NCBI RefSeq assembly: GCF_023556315.2
Contig: NZ_CP116221.1
Span: 2,429,001 to 2,493,000 of the forward strand
DNA: 64,000 bases
Direction: 5' to 3'
Origin: Psychroserpens ponticola
GTDB lineage: Bacteria > Bacteroidota > Bacteroidia > Flavobacteriales > Flavobacteriaceae
Below are positions 6,946 through 17,000 of the stretch, piece after piece. Under the pieces are notes generated by a model, which worked only from the letters and a program-made list of their open reading frames with translations, was not told the DNA's origin and searched no databases. The first letter of the stretch is position 1. Every line of letters begins with the position of its first letter. Position numbers and translations under genes: made by a program.

Positions 6946-9900
6946 TTATTTAATAAATACAAAAGCACCTTGTTGATTAATTACATCGTCATAGAATGTA
7001 CTGGCAGAAAACGTGTAATAGTAATTTCCATTCTCGGCTTCCTCTTCATTAACCTTACCATCCCAACCTCGTATATCGTCGCCAGATTCGGAATAAATGA
7101 GACTTCCCCATGTATCGTATATATTAAGTTCTAATCTGTTTAATCCAATATACTCAGGACCAAAATAATCGTTAAGATTATCTTGATTTGGTGTAAAAGC
7201 ATTTGGCATGATGAGTTTGTATCCTTTTTCGACAATTAGTGTGACTACTTTGGTATACACACAGCCAAAAGGATAGGTCACTGTTTGAGTTACAACATAG
7301 TTTCCTACTTGTAAATACGTATGTGTTGGGTTTTCATCTCCTGTAAAACTACCATCTCCAAAATCCCATAACACACTTACATAGTCACCAGTTGCAGTAT
7401 TGGTAAATTGAATAGGGTCTTGGATAGCAAAAATGCCATAATTAGTAGAACCGAACGAAGTTGTTTCAAAATCGGGATCTCCAAGAACAGGCGTTTCCAC
7501 ATTGAAATCATAACTAATTGAGCAGCCTAAACTATCTGTCACCTCTAAAATGACTAGACCATTTTCATCTGTCGTCATCAGTTCATTATTTAAACCACTT
7601 ACTATTCCGCTAGACCAGTTATACATAAAAGGAGGCACTCCTCCACTGGCTACTGCAACAAATGTTTGATCTACTGTGTGCGCTTCACAATCTACTTCAG
7701 ATTGTGTATCGACTTGAAGTACTAAAGGTTCAAACCTACTAACATTCCAACTTCCTTCGATATCACAACCATTAGCATCAGTAACGACAACAGTATAATT
7801 GTTAGGAGGCACATTTTCTAAATCTTCAGCTGTAGTGCCATTAGACCAAACCACATCAAAAGGAGGCGTACCACCTTGAATCAATAAATTAATAGCACCA
7901 CTATTCGTATCCTCACAATCGAGCGCATTGGTCACATTTGCTGATACTTGTAGTGGCAGAATATCAAATATGGTAAAGCTATCTTGAATTGTACAAGGTT
8001 TGCCATCGGTTATCGTAACAGAATAGGTACCAGGTGCTAAATTATTACGCTCTACACCTGCTGAAGCATCATCATCCCAAACTACAGTTACAGGATCGAT
8101 TCCTCCTTGAAAATTAAGTATTATACTTGCATCATTCTCGCCAGAACAAGACATTTGAGTTACGACTGGATCTATTAAAAATATAGGAGGTTCATTGATT
8201 ATAATAGGAAAAGCTTTAGAGCAGTTTTCGGCATCTGTAATTGTTATGGTATAAGTTCCTCCTGATAAATTGGTTTGACTATTTCCTGTTCCGAAGTTAC
8301 TCCAAGCAATAGTATAAGGTAAGACTCCACCAGAAATATTGTTGATTGTTATGGACGCATCATTATCACCATAACATTCAATTTCTGTAGCCGTAACATC
8401 AATCATAATTTCATCATTTTGAATGATTACAACCTCAAGAGTATCTATACAATTAGATGCATCGATTACTTCAAGTTGGTAGGTTCCTGCTGATAAATTA
8501 TCAATGTTTTGATTTAAACTTGTAAAGCCATTTGGCCCAACCCAACTAAAGATATAATCTGGTCGCCCTCCAGTTATACTAACTTCAATTGCACCAGTAG
8601 ATTCATCAAAACATAATACATTAGTTTGAATATCTAATGTCACCTCTAAAAGTGGAGGCTCAACGATTGAAAAACTTTGAGTTATTGGTCCGCAATTATT
8701 ATCATCAGTTACTGATATTTCATACGTTCCAGGAGCTAAGTTTAAGATATCCTCGTCTGTGGAAAATGGCAACCCGTTTAACGTCCACGTGAACGTATAT
8801 GGTAAGGTTCCTCCTTCAATAGAAATACCTATTTCACCATCATTAGCTCCAAAACATGAAATCGTCTCTGGGTCAAAATCAATAGCACTAAACACTAATT
8901 CATCAGGTTCAGTAATGGTAAATGTTTCAGAATATGGACAACCACCATCATCTTCTATATTTAAGATATATGTTCCTATCTCAAGACTAGAGATATCTTC
9001 ATCTGTGCTAGAGAATCCATTTGGGCCAGTCCAAATAATGTTATAAGGGTTTCCTGTTGAGAATGGTACTCCTCCAACTATTGCAATTTCAATAGATCCA
9101 TTATTCGATTGAAAACAATTATTATTTGTTGCATTAGATGTTACTGAAATTGAAGGATTGACTGTTACCACGACTTCAAAATCGGCTCCAATACAATCTC
9201 CAGATGTTGGTGTAACAGTATATGTAACAGTAGCTGGATTTGTAGTGGTATTAATTAATAACTGAGAAATGTTTGACGTATCTGTTAATTGTTCTGTTGC
9301 GCCTGTAATACTTCCTGCTGGATTAATAATTGGTGTAGTCCAAGTATAGGTTGTATTTGCAGGAACAACATCTCCGTTAGACGTATCTGGAATGTATTCG
9401 AATGAATTATCACTACATATTAAAACATCAGCATCACTAATACTTGGTGTTACATTAATAATTATCTCTGACACCTCTGAACTAATTTCAGAGCAACCGC
9501 CTGAACTTAGTGTAATTATACAATAGTAATAGGTCGTTCCAATGGCACTAACATCAGGACTGTATGTGGAAGTAGTTGCACCTGCTATAGGAACTCCAGA
9601 AGTTATATCATTCGTTATATTTTCATACCATTGATATGTTGGTGTACCAGAACCATTTACATAAGACACCGATAAATCTGCAGTCGTTTCACCTAAACAT
9701 AATTCATCTGATATGGGCTGACTTGTAAATTGTGCAGCTGCTGTTACCTCAACTTCACTTATTGAACTGGTAACTTCACAACCTGATACGTCTTGAGTGA
9801 TGATGCAATAGTAAAACAATGTTCCAACTACTGTTGTTGGAGGCGCAAATAGATTAGATGTTTCACCTGCAATCAATGTTCCGCCTACAGTGGAATTAGT

Positions 9901-12711
9901 TGTATTTACATACCATTGATACGAAATGTTACCCAAACCATTTGAAATAGTAACTTCTAAGTTTATAGGTATTGAATTTTGACATAAACTTTGAGACGCT
10001 TCTGGTTGATTAGTTACTATTGGATCGTCTACAACGATAACTTCTGCGACATCACTTACTAAATTTGAACAACCACTTACTCCATAATTAATTTCTACAT
10101 AAAAATAATAGGTTCCAGATGATGTAAAAGCAGAAGGTGTGAATGTTGCATTTGTAGCACCTGCAATAAGGGTTCCGCCAGTATTACTGTTTGTTAAATT
10201 ACTATACCATTGGTATGTTGGAATACCTGCTCCTCCAGTAGTCGTTATTGATAATTCATCAGCCAGACCACCAACACAAATGGATTGCGTACTAATAGGT
10301 TGTGTATCAATTTGAGACACTTCTTTAACTTCTATTAATGCTGTTTCAGAAATGATTTCATTACAACCACCAGTTGAAAACGTAATGATTATATAGTAAT
10401 ACGTATCACCGACTGTATCTGTTGGAGGAGAAAATGTTTGAGATGTAGCACCTGCAATAGGAGTGCCTGTAGCAGTATTATCAACAGTATTTTCGTACCA
10501 TTGATAATTTGGAGTTCCTGTACCTTGATAAGCAACTGTTAAATCTAGAGTTGTACCATTAAGGCAAACTTCATCAGGTATAGGTTGTACCGTTATAATA
10601 GGAGCAGGTTCTATTATAATACTAAAATCAAGAGAAGCTCCGATACAACTACCAATTTGTGGTGTAACTGTATATGTAAGTGTTATCGTACCGTTCGTTG
10701 AATTTATTAAAGTTTGCACTGGTATTTCATCTGTTACTCCTGAAGTCAAAAACCCAGTTAATCCTGAAGGGTTATTAGATGTCCAAGTATATGTTGTATT
10801 AGCTGTATCAGACATTAAGTTTATAGCAACTGTATCTGCACCAGAACATATGGTTTGACTGACATCTGTATTAGTGATTGTAGGCACTGGTGAAATTACA
10901 AACTCTTCAATATCTATATGTGTCCCACAACTGTTAGACACTTCTAAACTCAAAATATAGCTGTTAGGTGTATTAAAATTAATTTCAGGAAATTCAGAAG
11001 TTGCATTAGTACCATTTATAAATTCCCAATCAGTGGGAGACACGCCAACATCAAGACTCCAATTATAAGTTACCATATCTGGACCACAACTAACAACGGT
11101 AGATGTTGGCGAAACTAATGCTGATGAACCACAAAAATCTATTATTTCAGAAATCTCTGCTTGAGGTGGCGATTTAACAAATATTTCTTGAGGTAAACTA
11201 GTCGTCACTCCACATGAGTTTGTTCCTTGAAGAATAATTTCATAAGTTCCAGAATTTGTAAATTCAATTTCTGGAGTTTCAGAATTAGCAGTTGTACCAT
11301 TAATAAAATTAGCACCACTTGTTGTACCACAAAAACCTGGAATATAATTAATAACCCATTCAAAAGTTGGTACTCCGCATTGATCTGTTAAATCTGTAGT
11401 GTTATTAAAAACACTAGTGTAAGGTGCACAACCTTCTATATTATTGACAGTATATTCAGGGGTTAAAGGTGCTTCTACACATATTTCTTGTGTGACAGGA
11501 CTGGTTTGTCCGCAATAATTTACCGCATATAGCGAAATTGTATAAGTGCCTGGAGTTGAATAAGAATGGGTAGGTTCAAAATCAGTATAAGATGTTCCAT
11601 CACCCATATCCCAAAACCAATCAACAACAGTACTACAGCCAGGGTTATAACCACTGCTAGAAGTGTTACTTATTTGTATATTTTCATTGACACACGTAGA
11701 ATCTTCAGCATCAAAACTCACTTCTGGTTTTTCAAGAATGGTAATTGGTCCTGCTGTTAGATTAGAAGTTCCACATGATGTTATTATGTCTAAAAGAACG
11801 GTATAACTTGAGTTTGGACAATTAGATGCTGTATAAGCATGTGGAATTGGATAATCTATCGAAGCTGCTGGGTCAGAACTGTTGTAATATGTTGATGATT
11901 CTAATTCACTTTGTGTTAATACAAAAGTTGTACCATCACCAAAATCTATATCATATATAGTATCTGGAGGGTTTAATCCCCAATTACTTACAGCAAATTC
12001 TAATGGCACAATAGGCGCACACAAATCTACTGTAGCTCCAGGTGTTACTATACCTCCAGTCGGATTGCTAGAGTTTTTTACTGTATACGTAATTTGTGAA
12101 TGGCAACCATTAGCTCCAGTAGCACTAATCACCATATTAAATGAACCAAGACTCGTATAAGTATGCGTTATAGGAAAAGACACATTATTCTCAGAATTTC
12201 CATCACCCCAATTAATAGAATAAGAAGTAACACAGCTATCTGAACTTGAAGTATTCCCTACAGAAACTGTATACTCTATTGCAGCAGCATTACAATTTTC
12301 AAATGGAACACCAAACCCTGCATTAAGATCTTCAAAACTAATATTTGGCTTTCTTTTTACAGTTACGGTATGTGAAATATTAGTAGAATCTCCGTTGTCA
12401 TCAGTTACTGTTAGAGTTACATTAAAAGTTTGAGTTCCTCCACATCCAAAAGTCTGAAATGCATGATTAGGGTTTGGTTGTGTAGATGTTGAACCATCTC
12501 CAAAATTCCATTCATAATCAAAAGGACCATCACCTGTTACTGTAGAAGTAAAAGATATACTTTGTCCTGAGCAAGTATTATTATTGTTGAATGTAAAATC
12601 TACTACTGGAGGAGCAAATAAAGATTCCTCATACTTTATATTAAAAGCAATTGCCGAAGTTACTAGAATAAAAAAAGTAATTCCTAAATAAACATATTTA
12701 TTGTTCTTCAT
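6946..12711 (-). CDS. Giant T9SS type B surface adhesin with PKD, Ig-like and SprB-type repeats
   Basis: This 1921-residue cell-surface protein begins with an N-terminal membrane/signal segment. Several PKD-type domains follow (residues about 35-420; motifs such as WNFGDGS and WDMGDGT). Next are poorly defined Ig-like domains, then four Ig-like units marked by YQWY and YYY (about 720-1090). Seven SprB-type repeats come after (about 1190-1720; pattern C-x-G-x-x-D/N-G-x-I, GG-x-x-P-Y, W, L-x-x-G-T-Y, T-D-x-x-x-C). A last PKD domain (LWDFGDGSF) precedes the gliding-motility-type C-terminal domain (IMPNAFTPNQDNLNDYF, then GWDGKVNE and GAFVFIK), which is the T9SS type B signal. Family knowledge ties such proteins to gliding or surface adhesion. 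It is the first gene of an operon with the PorP/SprF protein. Confidence 0.92.
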   Translation of the reverse strand: MKNNKYVYLGITFFILVTSAIAFNIKYEESLFAPPVVDFTFNNNNTCSGQSISFTSTVTGDGPFDYEWNFGDGSTSTQPNPNHAFQTFGCGGTQTFNVTLTVTDDNGDSTNISHTVTVKRKPNISFEDLNAGFGVPFENCNAAAIEYTVSVGNTSSSDSCVTSYSINWGDGNSENNVSFPITHTYTSLGSFNMVISATGANGCHSQITYTVKNSSNPTGGIVTPGATVDLCAPIVPLEFAVSNWGLNPPDTIYDIDFGDGTTFVLTQSELESSTYYNSSDPAASIDYPIPHAYTASNCPNSSYTVLLDIITSCGTSNLTAGPITILEKPEVSFDAEDSTCVNENIQISNTSSSGYNPGCSTVVDWFWDMGDGTSYTDFEPTHSYSTPGTYTISLYAVNYCGQTSPVTQEICVEAPLTPEYTVNNIEGCAPYTSVFNNTTDLTDQCGVPTFEWVINYIPGFCGTTSGANFINGTTANSETPEIEFTNSGTYEIILQGTNSCGVTTSLPQEIFVKSPPQAEISEIIDFCGSSALVSPTSTVVSCGPDMVTYNWSLDVGVSPTDWEFINGTNATSEFPEINFNTPNSYILSLEVSNSCGTHIDIEEFVISPVPTITNTDVSQTICSGADTVAINLMSDTANTTYTWTSNNPSGLTGFLTSGVTDEIPVQTLINSTNGTITLTYTVTPQIGSCIGASLDFSIIIEPAPIITVQPIPDEVCLNGTTLDLTVAYQGTGTPNYQWYENTVDNTATGTPIAGATSQTFSPPTDTVGDTYYYIIITFSTGGCNEIISETALIEVKEVSQIDTQPISTQSICVGGLADELSITTTGGAGIPTYQWYSNLTNSNTGGTLIAGATNATFTPSAFTSSGTYYFYVEINYGVSGCSNLVSDVAEVIVVDDPIVTNQPEASQSLCQNSIPINLEVTISNGLGNISYQWYVNTTNSTVGGTLIAGETSNLFAPPTTVVGTLFYYCIITQDVSGCEVTSSISEVEVTAAAQFTSQPISDELCLGETTADLSVSYVNGSGTPTYQWYENITNDITSGVPIAGATTSTYSPDVSAIGTTYYYCIITLSSGGCSEISSEVSEIIINVTPSISDADVLICSDNSFEYIPDTSNGDVVPANTTYTWTTPIINPAGSITGATEQLTDTSNISQLLINTTTNPATVTYTVTPTSGDCIGADFEVVVTVNPSISVTSNATNNNCFQSNNGSIEIAIVGGVPFSTGNPYNIIWTGPNGFSSTDEDISSLEIGTYILNIEDDGGCPYSETFTITEPDELVFSAIDFDPETISCFGANDGEIGISIEGGTLPYTFTWTLNGLPFSTDEDILNLAPGTYEISVTDDNNCGPITQSFSIVEPPLLEVTLDIQTNVLCFDESTGAIEVSITGGRPDYIFSWVGPNGFTSLNQNIDNLSAGTYQLEVIDASNCIDTLEVVIIQNDEIMIDVTATEIECYGDNDASITINNISGGVLPYTIAWSNFGTGNSQTNLSGGTYTITITDAENCSKAFPIIINEPPIFLIDPVVTQMSCSGENDASIILNFQGGIDPVTVVWDDDASAGVERNNLAPGTYSVTITDGKPCTIQDSFTIFDILPLQVSANVTNALDCEDTNSGAINLLIQGGTPPFDVVWSNGTTAEDLENVPPNNYTVVVTDANGCDIEGSWNVSRFEPLVLQVDTQSEVDCEAHTVDQTFVAVASGGVPPFMYNWSSGIVSGLNNELMTTDENGLVILEVTDSLGCSISYDFNVETPVLGDPDFETTSFGSTNYGIFAIQDPIQFTNTATGDYVSVLWDFGDGSFTGDENPTHTYLQVGNYVVTQTVTYPFGCVYTKVVTLIVEKGYKLIMPNAFTPNQDNLNDYFGPEYIGLNRLELNIYDTWGSLIYSESGDDIRGWDGKVNEEEAENGNYYYTFSASTFYDDVINQQGAFVFIK

Positions 12712-12746
12712 AACCTATTGCTGATTAATCTTTTACATTAATTTTT

Positions 12747-12814
12747 CAATTTATACTAATAAAATCTATGAAAGGATCTTTTTCGATAAACGAATCTAAT
12801 TATCGATTAATTCA
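12747..12814 (-). promoter_or_regulatory. Tandem direct-repeat operator and promoter of the type B adhesin operon
   Basis: On the minus strand, TGAATTAATCGA (12803-12814) and TTCGTTTATCGA (12783-12794) share the ATCGA core and are 20 bp apart. A weak -7-like TATAAATTG lies at 12747-12755, about 36 bp after the start of the proximal repeat. This is the most diverged of four similar repeat pairs upstream of the surface-protein genes. Confidence 0.4.
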
Positions 12815-13447
12815 TTATTTGATTCTTTTCTTAAAAAAAATCAAGATCAGATAATCAAATTTTTAACTGTTTGAAGTTAAAAACTACCCTATTAAATCGT
12901 TTGAGATTCCTTAAAATAACATTAATAAAAAGCACTCATATAAATAAAAGCAATTATACTAGGAAACAATAGCCATATAATTGCTAGTTTAATAACCTTA
13001 AGTGATTTGTTATTTCTTTTAAGTATCTTTTTTATTTTAATTGGTACTATTTCAATATGATCTAATATTCGACAAACATAAATCTATTCAATAGTTTTAC
13101 TTTGCCGAAAACCGTAAACTCAATAATGAAATAATCATAATTATTAGCTAAATCTATTTTTGATTCTTTTCAAAAAATCAACTCGAAATCTAATTATAAA
13201 AAAAATTATTGCACATACCCAATATTAGGTATATTACTAAAGTCTATATTAATCCAAAATCTTTAGCCGTGGAGACTAAATGAATGAGATTATTTGCTTT
13301 AAATTGTATACGTAATTTATTTAGTATTCAACTAGATTTAATTAAAATGTAAAAATGCCACCAACTCAATATATTATTAATTTATAAAATTGACACCCTC
13401 AACTATCAATATTATATTTAATCTAAGATTTATTATTTATAACTAGT
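12815..13447. other. Intergenic stretch with a possible short membrane-protein remnant
   Basis: Mostly AT-rich non-coding DNA. A minus-strand open frame at 12922-13084 lacks an ATG but encodes a basic stretch followed by a hydrophobic helix (IKLAIIWLLFPSIIAFIYM). It may be the tail of a lost gene or chance. The segment 13389-13445 resembles 13950-14000, just upstream of the next giant gene (shared TTGACaCCCTCAA / TTGACtCCCTCAA and downstream TTATTATTTAT), which suggests a duplicated upstream region. Confidence 0.3.
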
Positions 13448-13487
13448 GAACACGTTTGGAACACGACTAAGTATAAAGTGAATTTTT

Positions 13488-13522
13488 CCAGAAGTCACGA
13501 ATTCAAATCTCGTTCTCGCTAC
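13488..13522 (+). repeat. Degenerate tRNA-Met 3' end, att-like site copy 2
   Basis: The segment ccagaagtcacgaa-ttcaaatctcgttctcgctac matches copy 1 (4987-5021) with two substitutions (G to A) in the variable loop and T stem. The anticodon portion is missing. GAACAC boxes (13448, 13459) and the sequence after the tRNA end (caacagtgaaagtctagta) are also shared with copy 1, so the two sites are homologous direct repeats 8.5 kb apart. Confidence 0.7.
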
Positions 13523-13529
13523 AACAGTG

Positions 13530-13562
13530 AAAGTCTAGTACGAAAGTGTAGGACTTTTTTTA
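13530..13562 (+). terminator. Degenerate terminator after the second tRNA remnant
   Basis: AAGTCTAGTAC and GTGTAGGACTT form a weakened stem (three G-T pairs and one mismatch) around a GAAA loop, followed by seven T. It is the diverged counterpart of the perfect terminator at 5030-5059. Confidence 0.5.
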
Positions 13563-13879
13563 TATACTATTTGTAGAGCCTGCTCTTAATAATTATTATA
13601 AAGAGATATCATTTCTTAAACATAACTAATAATCCTAATTTATAATTAAAGTTACTCTTCAGGTTTCCAATAACATTTAACCTCCTTTCAACCAATAAGA
13701 TAGCAATTAAACGTTTTTATTTTCATACAAAGTATATAATTGCTCTTAATCGAGTTTTCTATTATAACATATACAATTTTATTAATTTTAACGAATTAAT
13801 TTACAGGATGTTACCGCAATAACCTCTGTAATTCTATATAAACAACAAATAGTAATTACGAAAAATCTACATTTTAAAT

Positions 13880-13952
13880 ACACTTTATCGATGATAAACT
13901 GCTTTTTATCGATTATTTTGTTTTGAAAAAAGTTTTTATTATTATATATTTG
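13880..13952 (+). promoter_or_regulatory. Tandem direct-repeat operator and promoter of the HYR/LamG giant gene
   Basis: ACACTTTATCGA (13880-13891) and GCTTTTTATCGA (13901-13912) are 21 bp apart. A consensus Bacteroidota -7 box TATATTTG lies at 13945-13952, leaving a leader of about 100 nt before the ATG at 14059. Equivalent repeat pairs precede 24183, 26817 and, on the minus strand, 12711. Confidence 0.55.
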
Positions 13953-14058
13953 ACTCCCTCAAAAGTTAATTATAAAATTATTATTTATCAATCCACTGAA
14001 TTAAAGACTAAACGTATAGGACTAAATAAGTATTAGCTATTAATAATCTTTTGCGATC

Positions 14059-17000
14059 ATGAAAAAAAGTTACTTCTTGTTAATTCAATGTTTAATTGCT
14101 TTAACTTTTTCTATAAGTTTAACTGCTCAAAACGAGTTTATAACAACTTGGAAAACAGACAATCCAGGTACTTCAAATGCTACATCGATAACCATTCCAA
14201 CTGTAGGAGGAGGCTATAATTATGATGTAGATTGGAATGACGATGGTATTTTTGATCAATTTGGAATTACTGGTGGTATTACTCATGATTTCGGAACTGC
14301 CGGAATTAAAACGATACGAATACGAGGTGCTTTTCCAACAATTCATTTCAATTTTGGTGGAGATAGAGAGAAAATTCTTGAAGTAAATCAATGGGGAACT
14401 ATTGCCTGGAACACTATGTATGAATCATTTAGCGGGTGTATTAATTTACAATTTAACACCTACCTCCCTTTTGATGCACCAGATTTAAGTAATGTGACCT
14501 CTATGCGCGATATGCTAAGAAACACTACTAATTTCAATAGTCCCATAGGTCATTGGGATGTGTCAAATGTTACTAATATGTCAAATATGTTAGGTTTCGC
14601 AAGTGCTTTTAATCAAGATATAAGTAGTTGGGATGTGTCTAATGTTACTAATATGTCAAGGATGTTTAACGCTGCAACATCTTTTAATCAAGATATAAGT
14701 GGTTGGACTACTTCTAGTCTGACTTTTATGAGTGGTATGTTTTTTACAGCATCTTCTTTTAATCAAGACTTAAGTAATTGGGATGTGTCTAATGTTACTG
14801 GTATGCGTAGCACATTTAGGAATGCAACTTCTTTTGATCAAGACTTAAGTAATTGGGATGTATCTAATGTTACTGATATGCTAACGATGTTTGAAAATGT
14901 TACACTCTCGACCCCAAGTTATGATAATATGCTAATCGCATGGAATAACTTAACTCTGCAAAACAATGTTAATTTTGACGGAGGAAATAGTAAATACTGC
15001 TCGGTTGCCGCAACAAATGCTAGAGCTAATATGATAGCTTCAGATGGCTGGTCAATTATTGATGGAGGAGTAAGCCCACCTATAGCTATTTGTATTTCTG
15101 CTCCTTTTACAATCAACTTAGATGCTAGTGGAAATGCTATATTATTAGAAAGTGATATTGATGACGGATCTAATACTTGTGGTAGTGGAACATTAGGTTT
15201 AAGCTTATCTCAAACAGCTTTTACTTGCGCAGATATAGGAAGTCATATCGTAACCTTAACCATTGATAATGGCAATGGAAATACCGATACTTGTACAGCT
15301 ACTGTTAATGTTGTTGATAATATTGCACCAACTCCAGATGCTGTTACTTTGACTGATGTTACTACCGAATGTGAAGTTACAACTCTAACACCTCCTACTG
15401 CTACTGATAATTGTAGTGGAACTATTACCGTTACAAACAACGCAACGCTTCCTATTACAGCACAAGGTACTACGACTATTATATGGACCTATGATGATGG
15501 CAATGGAAACACGGTTACACAAAATCAAAATGTCGTTATTGATGATATAACTAACCCTATTCCTGATGTGGCTACTTTAGCTAATGTAACTGCCGAATGT
15601 GAAGTTACAACTCTAACACCTCCTACCGCTACTGATAATTGTAGTGGAACTATTACTATTACAAACAACGCAACACTTCCTATTACAACACAAGGAACAA
15701 CAACTGTCACTTGGACGTATGATGATGGCAATGGAAATACAATTACTCAAAATCAAAATGTTGTTATTGACGATATAATGAATCCTATTCCTGATTTTGC
15801 AACTTTAGCTAATGTCAATGCGGAATGTGAAGTTACAGCTCTAACACCTCCAACTGCTACTGACAATTGTGGAACTGTTACTGTAACAAACAATGCAATG
15901 CTTCCTATTACGACTCAAGGGATTACAACCATTACTTGGACGTATGATGATGGCAATGGAAATACAGTAACTCAAAATCAAAATATTGTTATTGATGATG
16001 TAACGAATCCTATTCCTGATGTGGCAACTTTAGCCGATGTAACTGCAGAATGTGAAGTTACAACTCTAACACCTCCTACTGCTACTGATAACTGTGGAAC
16101 TGTTACTGTAACAAACAATGCAATGCTTCCTATTACGACTCAAGGTACTACAACAATTACCTGGACCTATGACGATGGCAATGGAAACACGGTTACACAA
16201 AATCAAAATGTTGTTATTGATGATATAACGAATCCTATTCCTGATGTAGCTACTTTAGCTGACATCACTTCTGAGTGTGAAGTTACAACTCTAACACCTC
16301 CTACTGCTACTGATAACTGTGGAGGAACTGTTACAGTTACAAACAATGCCACACTTCCTATTACAACTCAAGGGACAACAATTATTACTTGGACATATGA
16401 TGATGGCCACGGAAATACGGTTACTCAAAATCAAAATATTGTTATTAATGATATAACGAATCCTATTCCTGATGTGGCTACTTTAGCTGATGTAATTGCA
16501 GAATGTGAAGTTACAGCTCTAACACCTCCTACTGCTACTGATAACTGTGGAACCGTTACTGTAACAAACAATGCAATGCTTCCTATTACGACTCAAGGAA
16601 CTACAACTATTATATGGACGTATGATGATGGAAACGGAAACACAGCAACTCAAAATCAAGATGTTGTTATTGATGATGTGACTAATCCCATTCCTGACGT
16701 AGCTACTTTGACAGATGTAACTGTCGAATGTGAAGTTACAAGCTTAACACCTCCTGCTGCTGCTGATAACTGTGGAACGGTCATTGTAACAAACAATGCT
16801 ACACTTCCAATTACAGCTCAAGGGACTACAACTATAACATGGACGTATGATGATGGTAATGGAAATACAGTAACTCAAAATCAAAATATTGTTATTGATG
16901 ATATAACAAATCCTATTCCTGATTTGGCAACTTTAGCTGATGTAACTGCTGAATGTGAAGTCACTTCTTTAATTCCTCCAACCGCAACTAATAATTGTGG

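Noticed and set aside
5934-6968. A PorP/SprF start at 6968
   Set aside because: It would put eleven residues before the signal peptide and overlap the adhesin gene; the ATG at 6935 begins the signal peptide.
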